Assembly (NCBI RefSeq): GCF_030733845.1
Contig: NZ_CP132311.1
Span: 3,826,501-3,890,500, forward strand
DNA from: Shinella zoogloeoides
GTDB taxonomy: Bacteria > Pseudomonadota > Alphaproteobacteria > Rhizobiales > Rhizobiaceae
Reading direction: 5' to 3'
DNA: 64,000 nucleotides
Part shown: positions 52,680-61,830 of the stretch, in pieces
Layout: every line of letters starts with the position of its first letter
Numbering within the stretch: the stretch's first letter is position 1
Position numbers and translations under genes: made by a program
The notes under the pieces: model-generated
Seen by the model: the letters and a program-made list of their open reading frames with translations, nothing else
Told to the model about the DNA's origin: nothing
Databases searched by the model: none

Positions 52680-53621
52680 TCATCCCGACTGGGAGTTGGC
52701 ACGTTTGCCCGAAGCAGCGAGCGCGAGCCCGGCGAGGACAAGGGCGACGCCCGCCGCAAACAGCAGCCCCAATTCGTCACCAAACAGAAACGCGCTGGCG
52801 CTGATACCGAAGACAGGCTGCAGATACTGCACGCTTGCTGCGATGCGCGCGGGAACGACCTTCAGAAGGTAGAGCCACAGGATCAGCCCGATCACAGTGA
52901 CCACGACGCCGAGATAGATGATAGCCGCCAGAGCCTGCGCCGTGATGTCGACAGGCTGCCGGGACATCTCCCAGCCCGCGAGCGGCAGCACCGTCAGGAG
53001 ACCGACGAGCATGTTCCATGCTGCTACAGGCATCAGGCCGTACTTTTCCGTCAGTTCCGCACTCCAGATGTAATAGATAGCGATGCCGACCGCCGAGATC
53101 AGCATCAGGACGACCCCCGAGACCGTGGTCCTCGACATGTCATCGACACCCGGCCCGCTGCCGACGGCGACAAGGGCGATCCCGAGGAAGGCAGCGAGAA
53201 GGCCGCTCCATTGCAGCGGCGTCACCGACTGCCTGAAGCGAATGGCGGCCAGAATGACGATGAACAGCGGAATGGTTGCCGAAAGAATGGTCGCGACGGA
53301 GGCCGACGTGCCTTGGACGCCGAAGGACTGCGCAACGTTGCCGAGCGTGATGCCCATGACGCCGAGGCCTATGATGGGAAGAACGGCCCTTGCGGGAACG
53401 CGCAGTTCCCGCCGCGCCAGGAACATCATGAGCGGCACGGCGACCATGAAGCGGAGCGCCGTCAATGTCATGGGAGGAATGCTGCCGAGGCCGAGTTTCG
53501 TGATCGGGATCGACAGCCCCCACATCAGCGCCAGCAGCAACATGGCCCCAAGACTCTTCATCGACAGGGGACCCGTCGAGGTGAGCGACTGCGGTGCGAC
53601 GGTCACGGAATTCTGGGACAC
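52680..53621 (-). CDS. EamA-family (DMT superfamily) exporter
   Basis: 313 residues with ten membrane helices in two EamA repeats (about 25-150 and 170-300). The first contains LMWGLSIPITKLGLGSIPP and LRFMVAVPL; the second ends with YLQPVFGISASAFLFGDELG. Members export amino acids or other metabolites. It is divergent from the GcvA-like LysR regulator, a pairing typical of regulated metabolite efflux; the substrate is unknown. Confidence 0.88.
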   Translation of the reverse strand: MSQNSVTVAPQSLTSTGPLSMKSLGAMLLLALMWGLSIPITKLGLGSIPPMTLTALRFMVAVPLMMFLARRELRVPARAVLPIIGLGVMGITLGNVAQSFGVQGTSASVATILSATIPLFIVILAAIRFRQSVTPLQWSGLLAAFLGIALVAVGSGPGVDDMSRTTVSGVVLMLISAVGIAIYYIWSAELTEKYGLMPVAAWNMLVGLLTVLPLAGWEMSRQPVDITAQALAAIIYLGVVVTVIGLILWLYLLKVVPARIAASVQYLQPVFGISASAFLFGDELGLLFAAGVALVLAGLALAASGKRANSQSG

Positions 53622-53711
53622 TTCTAGGGCCTATGGAATTGGCACTGGCTTGCGACTGTGTCATGTGTAGGCTGGGATTCACCCGTCCGACAAACCATTT
53701 GTTCTCACAGG

Positions 53712-53734
53712 ATGCGTGACGGCAGATCACGCAT
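53712..53734. promoter_or_regulatory. candidate LysR operator
   Basis: ATGCGTGA (53712-53719) and TCACGCAT (53727-53734) are a perfect inverted repeat with a 7-base spacer. T53717-N11-A53729 fits the LysR box. It ends 6 bases before the LysR start codon. Confidence 0.6.
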
Positions 53735-53740
53735 ACGACC

Positions 53741-54649
53741 ATGGCCGACCATCTTCCCCCGCTTCAGACACTCCGGGCCTTCGAGGCGACGGGCCGCCGC
53801 CTCAGCATGACGCTGGCAGCGCACGAGCTCCACTTGACCCACGGCGCTGTGAGCCGTCAGATCAAGGCGCTGGAGGACTATCTGGGCGTACCGCTCTTTC
53901 GCCGGCTGACCCGAAGGATCGAACTGACCAACGCGGGGCAAGCTTTTTTCAGCACCGTGACAAGGCTACTGTCGGAACTGGCGCGCGAGGCGGAGGAATT
54001 GCGCCGGAAGAACGACACGTCGCGGCTGGTCGTGAACTGCAGCGTCTCCTTTGCCAGCAAGTGGTTGACGCCGCGCCTCCACCGCCTGATGGCAAACGCT
54101 CCCGACCTCGATATCCATTTGGAGGTGACCGATGCGCCGGTGGATTTCGCGACAAGCCATGTCGATGTGGCGCTGCGCTATGGCGACGGCGAATATGCCT
54201 TCGCGGCGGCCGAGCGCATCATGAACGAGACGGTCTCGCCGGTCTGCTCCCCCGACTATCGCGACAGAATGGGCGGCCTCCATGCGATGGACGATCTGGT
54301 GAAATGCCAGCTCATCCACGAGATCGGCATGAACACGACCTGGGAACGATGGTTTGCGATGATGGGGTTGCCGTATCCAGGCGGGCGCGGACCCGGATAC
54401 AGCCACGGCAGCATGTCGATCGATGCTGCCGTCCGCGGGGCAGGCATCGCGCTTGGCCGCAGCGTCCTTGTCGCGGAGGACCTTGCCGCCGGCCGCTTGA
54501 TATCGCTCTTCCCGCAGGCGAAGCTTGAGGTCGCATGGGGCTACGACCTCATCTACCGGATCGGCAACCAGGATCACCCGAAAGTCCGCGCTTTCCGGGA
54601 TTGGATTTTGCGAGAGGTACGGGAGTTCACGCGAAGCATGCAGGGATAA
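53741..54649 (+). CDS. LysR-family regulator, GcvA-like
   Basis: 302 residues. MADHLPPLQTLRAFEATGRR followed by LTHGAVSRQIKALEDYLGVP is the GcvA-type helix-turn-helix (about residues 25-55). The effector domain (95-295) has FASKWLTPRLHRL and DVALRYGDGEYAF, as in GcvA/AmpR-type proteins. It is divergent from the EamA exporter, which is the likely target. A perfect dyad overlaps its ribosome-binding region, fitting autorepression. Confidence 0.92.
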   Translation: MADHLPPLQTLRAFEATGRRLSMTLAAHELHLTHGAVSRQIKALEDYLGVPLFRRLTRRIELTNAGQAFFSTVTRLLSELAREAEELRRKNDTSRLVVNCSVSFASKWLTPRLHRLMANAPDLDIHLEVTDAPVDFATSHVDVALRYGDGEYAFAAAERIMNETVSPVCSPDYRDRMGGLHAMDDLVKCQLIHEIGMNTTWERWFAMMGLPYPGGRGPGYSHGSMSIDAAVRGAGIALGRSVLVAEDLAAGRLISLFPQAKLEVAWGYDLIYRIGNQDHPKVRAFRDWILREVREFTRSMQG

Positions 54650-54809
54650 AGCATCTGCTCTTGGCGCAAAGCCGCCATTTTCGGCACTGTCCCGAATGTC
54701 CGCTTTCGGCGAAACTGAGGCACGTCGTTTCGACCGTTATGAATTATCGCCTGCTGCCGTCGCTGATCTAAAAGATATATCGCGTCTGTAGCGTAGAATC
54801 GGCGGTGTT

Positions 54810-54899
54810 TGGCGGACAGAGAGGGATTCGAACCCTCGATAGAGTTTCCCCTATACACGCGTTCCAGGCGTGCGCCTTCAACCACTCGGCCACCTGTCC
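54810..54899 (-). tRNA. tRNA-Ser (anticodon GGA)
   Basis: 90 bases. On the minus strand the acceptor GGACAGG pairs with TCTGTCC (one G-U), followed by G and an encoded CCA. The anticodon stem CACGC/GCGTG encloses CTGGAAC with GGA at 54863-54865. The long variable arm marks a class II serine tRNA. Confidence 0.96.
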
Positions 54900-55132
54900 G
54901 TCCGCTCGCTGCCGGCGGTTGGTCCGGCGCGGTTCGCTTTCCTGTTTCCAATCCGGCGAGACGGCGCGATATATACCGAGGTTTGCGGCGGGATCAACCG
55001 CTTTCTGACAGATTTTTGAACGATCTCCCGCGATGCGGCGAAGGATTGCGCGCGCTCGTCCGTCTTCCTATCTATAGGCTGGAATGAAGCGGAGCGGAAT
55101 TCGGCTTGCGCGGGCTGCACCAGGAGGGTGCG

Positions 55133-55450
55133 ATGGTACGGTTCATGCTCAGGTTTCTCAGTCTCATGGCCCTCGTCATCGCCGTCATGGCTGGCACGAT
55201 CGACGCGATCCAGTCGGTCTCGGCGTCCGAGCCGGTGCTGACGCCGCTCGCCGTCGCCTGGAGCACGGCAAGCCCGGATACGATCGCGCTCGTTGCCGAC
55301 GGCATCATGCGCAAGTTCCCCTATGCCTGGGACCCGGCGGCCATGTGGGTGCTCTCCCAGCCCGCCTTCGCCGTGCTGCTCGCCCTCTCGCTGTTCTTCT
55401 GGGTGATCGCCTACAAGCGCCGCCCGGTCGCGGGCCGCTTCACCGCCTGA
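55133..55450 (+). CDS. small membrane protein of unknown function
   Basis: 105 residues with two hydrophobic segments (about 3-22 and 75-96). Between them lies an about 50-residue, probably periplasmic, part (VSASEPVLTPLAVAWSTASP, FPYAWDPAAMWVLSQP). A short basic tail AYKRRPVAGRF follows. AGGAGG before ATG 55133 is an excellent ribosome-binding site. msrA starts 24 bases after the stop, so the two may be cotranscribed. I do not recognise a characterised family. Confidence 0.75.
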   Translation: MVRFMLRFLSLMALVIAVMAGTIDAIQSVSASEPVLTPLAVAWSTASPDTIALVADGIMRKFPYAWDPAAMWVLSQPAFAVLLALSLFFWVIAYKRRPVAGRFTA

Positions 55451-55474
55451 AACCAATCCCTGCAGGAGACCCCG

Positions 55475-56125
55475 ATGTTCCTGATCGACATGTTCAACAA
55501 GAAGACCGTCATGCCCGCGCCCGAGGCTGCCCTGCCCGGCCGGGACGAGCCCATCCCCACATCCGCCACCCACTTCGTCAACGGACGGCCGCTGAAAGGC
55601 CCCTATCCCGATGGCTTGAAGACCGTGCTGCTCGGCATGGGCTGCTTCTGGGGCGCCGAGCGGCTGCTCTGGAAGATCCCGGGCGTCTTCGTGACGGCGG
55701 CAGGCTATTCCGGTGGCTTCACGCCGAACCCGACCTACCACGAGACGACGACGGGCCTCACGGGGCACACCGAGGTCGTGCTCGTCGTCTACGATCCGGA
55801 CACGGTTTCGCTGGAGACCTTGCTGAAGACGTTCTTCGAGGCGCACGACCCCACCCAGGGCATGCGCCAGGGCAACGATATCGGCACCACCTACCGATCG
55901 GCGATCTATCTCGACGACGACGCGGACCTTGCGACGGCGCGCCGCGTGCGCGACGCCTACCAGGCGGCGCTGACCGCGGCGGGCCGCACGGCACGCATCA
56001 CCACGGAGATCGCGAGGACCGGCCCGTTCTACTTCGCCGAGGACGTGCACCAGCAGTATCTCGCCAAGAATCCGGGCGGTTACTGCGGCCTGCGCGGCAC
56101 GGGCGTTTCCTGCGCCATCGGCTGA
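55475..56125 (+). CDS. msrA: peptide-methionine (S)-S-oxide reductase
   Basis: 216 residues. Catalytic Cys57 is in [34 protein letters not shown] and THTEVV-type [12 protein letters not shown] follow, and [20 protein letters not shown] binds the methionine sulfoxide. It repairs oxidised methionine in the cytoplasm. The C-terminal resolving Cys is visible in GYCGL and CAIG. An N-terminal region of about 45 residues ([20 protein letters not shown]) is usual for the longer MsrA type. Confidence 0.95.
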   Translation: MFLIDMFNKKTVMPAPEAALPGRDEPIPTSATHFVNGRPLKGPYPDGLKTVLLGMGCFWGAERLLWKIPGVFVTAAGYSGGFTPNPTYHETTTGLTGHTEVVLVVYDPDTVSLETLLKTFFEAHDPTQGMRQGNDIGTTYRSAIYLDDDADLATARRVRDAYQAALTAAGRTARITTEIARTGPFYFAEDVHQQYLAKNPGGYCGLRGTGVSCAIG

Positions 56126-56212
56126 TCGCGCCTTTGTTTTCAACGGGCTGGGGCGGCTGCGAGGGCGGTTTTCCACCGCGTTTCGCGGCCGCTCATATTT
56201 TTTACCAACTGA

Positions 56213-56232
56213 AAAAATTCTGGTGAATTTTT
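56213..56232. promoter_or_regulatory. candidate operator before the nucleoside-binding protein gene
   Basis: AAAAATTC (56213-56220) and GAATTTTT (56225-56232) are a perfect inverted repeat around TGGT, 124 bases before the start of the BMP gene. It is AT-rich in a GC-rich surrounding. Confidence 0.45.
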
Positions 56233-56356
56233 CCGTGAGCCGTGCAAGGATGCCGCCAGCCTGACCCAAGGGAAAGGGTCGGTGGCTCCGTTGCGCGCTT
56301 ATGCGAGCGCCCACGCGGAAGGTCCCTATAAGATCAATAGCGAACAGGGCTGCACA

Positions 56357-57349
56357 ATGAAAAAAACCCTTCTCACCCTTCTTGCCACTGCTGCCATGTC
56401 GGCAACCGCGCTCGCCGCGGACATCAAGCCGGCCATCATCTATGACCTCGGCGGCAAGTTCGACAAGTCGTTCAACGAAGCGGCCTATAACGGCGCGGAG
56501 AAGTTCAAGGCCGACACCGGCATCGAATACCGCGACTTCGAAATCGCCAACGACGCGCAGCGCGAGCAGGCGCTCCGCCGCTTCGCCAGCGACGGCAACA
56601 ACCCCATTGTGATGGCCGGCTTCTCCTGGTCCGCAGCGCTCGAGAAGGTCGCCGCGGAGTATCCGGACACCAAGTTCGCCATCATCGACATGGTTCTCGA
56701 CAAGCCGAACGTCCGCTCGGTCGTCTTCAAGGAAGAAGAGGGCGGCTGGCTCGCCGGCATTCTCGCCGGCATGGCGTCCAAGTCGAAGACCGTCAGCTTC
56801 GTCGGCGGCATGGACATTCCGCTGATCCACAAGTTCGCCTGCGGCTATATCGGCGGCGCCAAGTCGCTCGGGTCGGACTACAAGGTGCTCGAAGCCTATA
56901 CCGGCACGACGCCGGACGCCTGGAACGATCCGGTCAAGGGCGGCGAGATCGCCAAGTCGCAGTTCGACCAGGGCTCCGACGTGGTCTACCACGCGGCCGG
57001 CGGCACGGGCGTCGGCGTCCTGCAGGCTGCGGTTGACGCCGGCAAGCTCGGCATCGGCGTCGATTCCAACCAGAACGGCCTGCATCCGGGCAAGGTGCTG
57101 ACCTCGATGGTCAAGCGCGTGGACGTCGCCGTCTACGATGCCTTCATGTCGGCCAAGGACGACAAGTTCCAGCCGGGCGTCAACGTGCTCGGCCTCAAGG
57201 AAAACGGCGTCGACGTCGCCATGGACGACAACAACGCGCCGCTCATCACCCCGGAAATGAAGGCTGCCGTCGACAAGGCGCGCGCCGATATCATCTCCGG
57301 CACTGTCAAGGTGCACGACTACATGTCGGACGAGACCTGCCCCTACTAA
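56357..57349 (+). CDS. BMP-family ABC transporter, nucleoside-binding protein
   Basis: 330 residues. The signal peptide MKKTLLTLLATAAMSATALA has no lipobox Cys, so the protein is periplasmic rather than a lipoprotein. The BMP/PnrA-type fold has IIYDLGGKFDKSFNEAAYNG, AGFSWSAALEKVAAEYPD, VVFKEEEGGWLAGILAGM and VVYHAAGGTGVGVLQAAVD. It binds nucleosides, as fits the salvage enzymes downstream. A terminator follows, so it may be made in excess over the ATPase and permeases. Confidence 0.93.
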   Translation: MKKTLLTLLATAAMSATALAADIKPAIIYDLGGKFDKSFNEAAYNGAEKFKADTGIEYRDFEIANDAQREQALRRFASDGNNPIVMAGFSWSAALEKVAAEYPDTKFAIIDMVLDKPNVRSVVFKEEEGGWLAGILAGMASKSKTVSFVGGMDIPLIHKFACGYIGGAKSLGSDYKVLEAYTGTTPDAWNDPVKGGEIAKSQFDQGSDVVYHAAGGTGVGVLQAAVDAGKLGIGVDSNQNGLHPGKVLTSMVKRVDVAVYDAFMSAKDDKFQPGVNVLGLKENGVDVAMDDNNAPLITPEMKAAVDKARADIISGTVKVHDYMSDETCPY

Positions 57350-57360
57350 GCGGCATCGAA

Positions 57361-57396
57361 CGGCCCGTTTGCGAAAGCAGGCGGGCCGATTCCGTC
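57361..57396 (+). terminator. terminator after the nucleoside-binding protein gene
   Basis: CGGCCCG (57361-57367) and CGGGCCG (57382-57388) enclose TGC/GCA around GAAA, followed by a T-containing tail. Confidence 0.65.
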
Positions 57397-57403
57397 TTCA
57401 CGC

Positions 57404-57634
57404 TCAATAATGCGGGGGACGGGTAATGGCCGGGGCTTCCAGAGAACCCGCCTCCAGCGTTAGGAACCGTTCCGTAAGCCGGTCGAGCTTCGACCGAAGC
57501 TGTTCGATCACGCGCCACTGTTCGGCGAGCTGGTCGGAAAGCTCGTCGATCGTATTGGCCTGATGGGCGATGTGCTCCTCCAGGCTGGCGAGGCGCTGGG
57601 CTTGGGTCTCGTCGGGAAGGGCGGGCGTGGTCAT
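57404..57634 (-). CDS. slyX: SlyX-family coiled-coil protein
   Basis: 76 residues. A single heptad-patterned helix (about residues 12-62: RLASLEEHIAHQANTIDELS, RVIEQLRSKLDRLTERF) is followed by the conserved tail RPPHY. This is the SlyX signature. Function is unknown. It lies on the minus strand between the binding protein and the ATPase of the nucleoside importer, so it interrupts that operon. Confidence 0.85.
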   Translation of the reverse strand: MTTPALPDETQAQRLASLEEHIAHQANTIDELSDQLAEQWRVIEQLRSKLDRLTERFLTLEAGSLEAPAITRPPHY

Positions 57635-57791
57635 GGCTATCCTCGTCGATCAGGGCCGGCGACAGAGCTATACCGACGCCGGGCCGCGCCCGCAATCGGA
57701 CTGGACAAGTGCGGCGGAAGCAACAAGACTACGAGCGGATAGGCCGGTAAAGCGGCCCTTCGGCCCCAAATCCCCGTAAGAGCGGATCGTC

Positions 57792-59327
57792 ATGAGCGAA
57801 TTGGCAATCGAACTGAAGGGCATCGACAAGAGCTTCGGCCTCGTCCACGCCAACCGGAACATCAACCTGAAGGTCCGCAAGGGCACCATTCACGGCATCA
57901 TCGGCGAAAACGGCGCCGGTAAATCCACCCTCATGTCGATCCTCTACGGCTTCTACCAGGCCGACCACGGCGACATCGTCATCAACGGCCAGAAGGTCAA
58001 TATCCGCGATCCCAATGCCGCCATCGCCGCCGGCATCGGCATGGTGCATCAGCATTTCATGCTGGTGGAGAACTTCACCGTGCTGGAAAACATCATGCTC
58101 GGCGCCGAGGAAAGCCAGATCCTCAATGCCGGCATCACCAAGGCGCGCGGCGAGCTGAAGCGGCTCGAAAAGGAATATGCGCTGGAAGTCGATCCGGATG
58201 CGGTGATCGAGGAGCTGCCGGTCGGTATCCAGCAGCGCGTGGAAATCCTCAAAGCGCTCTACCGCAAGGCCGATATCCTCATCCTCGATGAGCCGACGGG
58301 CGTGCTGACGCCGGCCGAAGCCGACCATCTCTTCCGCATCCTGGAACAGCTCAAGGAGCAGGGAAAGACCGTCCTCCTCATCACGCACAAGCTGCGCGAG
58401 ATCATGGCGATCACCGACGAGGTCTCCGTCATGCGCCGCGGCGAAATGGTCGCAACGCGCACGACGAAGGAGACCTCCGTCGAGGAACTGGCCGAGCTGA
58501 TGGTCGGCCGACGCGTGCTGCTGCGCGTCGAGAAGGGCGAAGCGAAGCCTGCCGACGTCAAGCTCTCGGTGAAGAACCTCACGGTGCGCGACAGCCGCGG
58601 CGTGACCATGGTGGACGACGTCTCCTTCGACATCCGCGCCGGCGAGATCGTCGGCATCGCCGGGGTCGCCGGCAACGGCCAGTCGGAACTGCTGGAAGCG
58701 ATCGCCGGCATCCGCCGTGCCAGATCGGGCACCGTGCTGCTGAACGGCAGCGAAATCGACATCACCGGCAATGCCGATCCGGCGGACCTGCGCAAGCGCG
58801 GCCTCGCCCATGTGCCGGAGGACCGGCATCATGTCGGCCTCGTTCTGAAGTTCGAGGAGAGCGAGAACGCCATTCTCGGCTATCACGACGATCCCAAATA
58901 TCGAAAGGGCTTGCTTCTCGACATCGACGCGATCCGCGCCGACGCGGAGGAGAAGATCGCTGCCTACGACATCCGCCCGCCGAACCCGCGGCTGAAGACC
59001 GCGAACTTTTCCGGCGGCAACCAGCAGAAGATCGTGCTGGCGCGCGAGATGGAGCGCGGCCCCGACGTGCTGATCATCGGCCAGCCGACGCGCGGCGTTG
59101 ATGTCGGCGCCATCGAATTCATCCACAGGCGCATCATCGAGATGCGCGACCAAGGCAAGGCGGTGCTGCTCGTCTCGGTGGAGCTCGACGAGATCCGCGC
59201 GCTGTCGGACCGCATCCTGGTGATGTTCGCCGGCCGCGTGGTTGGTGAGCGCACGCCGGACGCCACCGAAGGAGAGCTCGGCCTGTTGATGGCCGGTGTG
59301 GAAGGCCGCAAGGAGGCCGCTGAATGA
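57792..59327 (+). CDS. nucleoside ABC transporter, two-domain ATP-binding protein
   Basis: 511 residues with two nucleotide-binding domains. The first has Walker A GENGAGKST, signature-like LPVGIQQRVEILKALYR, and Walker B ILILDEPTGVL. The second has a degenerate Walker A GVAGNGQSELLEAI but a full signature NFSGGNQQKIVLAREM. This asymmetry is normal in the YufO/NupO-type nucleoside importers. Its end overlaps the first permease by 4 bases (ATGA), so the operon is translationally coupled. Confidence 0.93.
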   Translation: MSELAIELKGIDKSFGLVHANRNINLKVRKGTIHGIIGENGAGKSTLMSILYGFYQADHGDIVINGQKVNIRDPNAAIAAGIGMVHQHFMLVENFTVLENIMLGAEESQILNAGITKARGELKRLEKEYALEVDPDAVIEELPVGIQQRVEILKALYRKADILILDEPTGVLTPAEADHLFRILEQLKEQGKTVLLITHKLREIMAITDEVSVMRRGEMVATRTTKETSVEELAELMVGRRVLLRVEKGEAKPADVKLSVKNLTVRDSRGVTMVDDVSFDIRAGEIVGIAGVAGNGQSELLEAIAGIRRARSGTVLLNGSEIDITGNADPADLRKRGLAHVPEDRHHVGLVLKFEESENAILGYHDDPKYRKGLLLDIDAIRADAEEKIAAYDIRPPNPRLKTANFSGGNQQKIVLAREMERGPDVLIIGQPTRGVDVGAIEFIHRRIIEMRDQGKAVLLVSVELDEIRALSDRILVMFAGRVVGERTPDATEGELGLLMAGVEGRKEAAE

Positions 59328-60457
59328 GTGTTCCTCACGCGAAACTGCCGGCCTGGGCCGAATACGGCCTGATCCCGCTCGTCAACCTCGCCGTCGCCTT
59401 CCTGATTTCCGGCCTCGTCGTGCTGATCGTTGGCGAAAGCCCGCTGGAAGCCGCCTACCACATGATCAACGGCGCCTTCGGGCGCGGCGAATATATCGGC
59501 TTCACGCTCTATTACACGACCACCTTCATCTTCACCGGCCTTGCGGTGGCGGTCGCCTTCCATTGCGGCCTCTTCAACATCGGCGGGGAAGGCCAAGCCT
59601 ATATCGGCGGCATCGGCGTGGCGCTCGCCTGCCTTGCCTTCGATCGGACACTGCCCTGGTATCTCGTCTTCCCGATCGCCGTTGTCGGTGCCGCCTTCTT
59701 CGGCGCGATCTGGGCGATGATCCCCGGATGGCTGCAGGCCAAGCGCGGCAGCCATATCGTCATAACGACGATCATGTTCAACTTCATCGCCGCGAGCCTG
59801 ATGAACTACCTGCTCAACAAGGTGTTCAAGCCGCTCGGCTCCATGTCGCTGGAAACGCGGACCTTCGAAGCCGGTGGCCAGTTGCCCAAGCTCGACTGGC
59901 TGATGTCGATCTTCGGCCTTTCCGTCGGCTCCGCGCCGTTCAACATTTCCTTCCTGCTGGCGCTCGTCGCGGCGTTCGGCGTCTGGGTGCTGATCTGGCG
60001 CACGAGGCTCGGCTACGAGATGCGCACCATGGGTCACAGCCCGGAAGCGGCGCGCTATGCCGGCATCAAGGAGGCGAAGATCATCGTCATCGCCATGATG
60101 ATCTCCGGCGGCCTTGCCGGCATGATGGCGCTGAATCCGATCATGGGCGAGCAGTTCCGCATGCAGCTCGATTTCGTGCAGGGCGCCGGCTTCGTCGGTA
60201 TCGCCGTGGCGCTGATGGGCCGCTCGCATCCGGCGGGCATCATCCCCGCCGCGCTGCTCTTCGGCATGCTCTACCAGGGCGGGGCGGAAATCTCCTTCGA
60301 GATGCCCTCCATCTCGCGCGACATGATCGTCATCATCCAGGGCCTTGTCATCCTCTTTGCCGGCGCGCTGGAGCACATGTTCCGCCCCGCCATCACGCGT
60401 ATCGTGCTTGGGCTCTCGCCCAAGGCCCGCGACGTCGCCGCCACCAAGGGAGCCTGA
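59324..60457 (+). CDS. nucleoside ABC transporter, permease 1
   Basis: 377 residues with about ten membrane helices, of the YufP/NupP branch of the branched-chain permease family. GLFNIGGEGQAYIGGIGVAL and RTMGHSPEAARYAGIKEAK are the family motifs. It pairs with the next permease, whose gene begins 3 bases after its stop. Confidence 0.92.
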   Translation: MSVPHAKLPAWAEYGLIPLVNLAVAFLISGLVVLIVGESPLEAAYHMINGAFGRGEYIGFTLYYTTTFIFTGLAVAVAFHCGLFNIGGEGQAYIGGIGVALACLAFDRTLPWYLVFPIAVVGAAFFGAIWAMIPGWLQAKRGSHIVITTIMFNFIAASLMNYLLNKVFKPLGSMSLETRTFEAGGQLPKLDWLMSIFGLSVGSAPFNISFLLALVAAFGVWVLIWRTRLGYEMRTMGHSPEAARYAGIKEAKIIVIAMMISGGLAGMMALNPIMGEQFRMQLDFVQGAGFVGIAVALMGRSHPAGIIPAALLFGMLYQGGAEISFEMPSISRDMIVIIQGLVILFAGALEHMFRPAITRIVLGLSPKARDVAATKGA

Positions 60458-60460
60458 TCC

Positions 60461-61432
60461 ATGGACTTCTTTCAGGTCTTCATCGAGCTCGCCCAGTCGA
60501 CCGTCCGCGTCTCGACGCCGCTGATCCTCGCCGCCCTTGCCGGCCTCTTCACCGAACGGGCCGGCGTCTTCGACATCGGCCTGGAGGGCAAGATGCTGGG
60601 CGCGGCCTTCGCCGCCGGCTCCGTCGCCTACATCACCCAGTCGGTCTATATGGGCCTCTCTGCCGCCGTCCTCGTCTCCGTGCTGCTCTCGCTGGTGCAC
60701 GGCTATGCCTCGATCACCCAGCGCGGCAGCCAGATCGTCTCGGGTGTCGCCATCAACTTCGTCGTCGCCGGTTCGACGGTCATCCTCGGCGAGGCCTGGT
60801 TCCGCCAGGGCGGGCGCACGCCGGCGCTTTCTGCAGACGGCCGCTTCGGCACGATCAAGCTGCCTTTCGCAGATAGCCTGCGCGAGGTGCCGATCCTCGG
60901 GCCGCTCTATTCGGGCCTGCTCTCCGGCCATTCGCCGCTCACCTATCTCGCCTTCCTGATGGTGCCGGCGAGCTGGTGGATCCTCTATCGCACGCGCTTC
61001 GGCCTGCGCCTGCGCGCCGTCGGCGAAAATCCCGGCGCGGTCGACACGGCCGGCATCTCGGTAATCTGGCTGCGTTACCGCGCCGTCATCTGCTGCGGCA
61101 TCCTGTGCGGCATCGCCGGGGCCTATCTCTCGCTCGCGGCCAATGCCGGCTTCACCAAGGGCATGACGGCCGGCAAGGGCTATATAGCGCTCGCCGCGCT
61201 GATCTTCGCCAAGTGGCGGCCGAAGAACATCCTCTTCGCCTGCCTGCTCTTCGGCTTCCTCGATGCCTTCGCCATCCGCTACCAGGGCTATGCCTTCCCG
61301 CTGATCGGCAAGGTGCCGGTACAGCTCATGCAGGCGCTGCCCTATATCCTCACCGTGATCCTGCTTGCAGGCTTCATCGGCAAGGCCATTCCGCCGAAGG
61401 CCGGCGGCGTGCCCTACGTCAAGGAGCGTTGA
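60461..61432 (+). CDS. nucleoside ABC transporter, permease 2
   Basis: 323 residues, the YufQ/NupQ branch. GVFDIGLEGKMLGAAFAAGS, GSQIVSGVAINFV and RAVGENPGAVDTAGISVIWL are conserved. It forms the heterodimeric channel with permease 1. Cytidine deaminase starts 5 bases after its stop. Confidence 0.92.
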   Translation: MDFFQVFIELAQSTVRVSTPLILAALAGLFTERAGVFDIGLEGKMLGAAFAAGSVAYITQSVYMGLSAAVLVSVLLSLVHGYASITQRGSQIVSGVAINFVVAGSTVILGEAWFRQGGRTPALSADGRFGTIKLPFADSLREVPILGPLYSGLLSGHSPLTYLAFLMVPASWWILYRTRFGLRLRAVGENPGAVDTAGISVIWLRYRAVICCGILCGIAGAYLSLAANAGFTKGMTAGKGYIALAALIFAKWRPKNILFACLLFGFLDAFAIRYQGYAFPLIGKVPVQLMQALPYILTVILLAGFIGKAIPPKAGGVPYVKER

Positions 61433-61437
61433 GAAAG

Positions 61438-61830
61438 ATGTCCCACGACCTCTTCGAGGCGGCGCGCGCGGCGATGAGCCTCGCGCACGCGCCCTATTCC
61501 AAGTTCCCGGTCGGCGCGGCGATCCGCGCCGAGGATGGGAAAATCTATGCCGGCGCCAATATCGAGAACCTCTCCTTCCCGCAGGGCTGGTGCGCCGAGC
61601 CGACGGCGATCAGCCAGATGATCATGGGCGGGGCGAGGAAGATCGTCGAAATGGCGGTTATCGCCGAAAAGCTGCCGCTCTGCCCGCCCTGCGGCGGCTG
61701 CCGCCAGAAGATCGCGGAATTCGCCACGGCGAAGACACCGATCTATCTGTGCGACGAGACCGGCGTGAAGAAGACCATGACCATGGAAGAGCTGCTGCCG
61801 CACGGTTTTTCGACGGATGTCATCGGATGA
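61438..61830 (+). CDS. cdd: cytidine deaminase
   Basis: 130 residues, the short homotetrameric type. The zinc site is Cys52 with catalytic Glu54 (GWCAEPTA) and Cys85/Cys88 in CPPCGGCRQ. YSKFPVGAAIR and GANIEN bind the nucleoside. It deaminates cytidine and deoxycytidine to the uridines after import. It shares ATGA with the following phosphorylase gene. Confidence 0.95.
   Translation: MSHDLFEAARAAMSLAHAPYSKFPVGAAIRAEDGKIYAGANIENLSFPQGWCAEPTAISQMIMGGARKIVEMAVIAEKLPLCPPCGGCRQKIAEFATAKTPIYLCDETGVKKTMTMEELLPHGFSTDVIG

Noticed and set aside
54878..57316. An 812-codon open frame on the minus strand
   Set aside because: It lies antisense to msrA and the nucleoside-binding protein gene and crosses tRNA-Ser; no motifs are seen.
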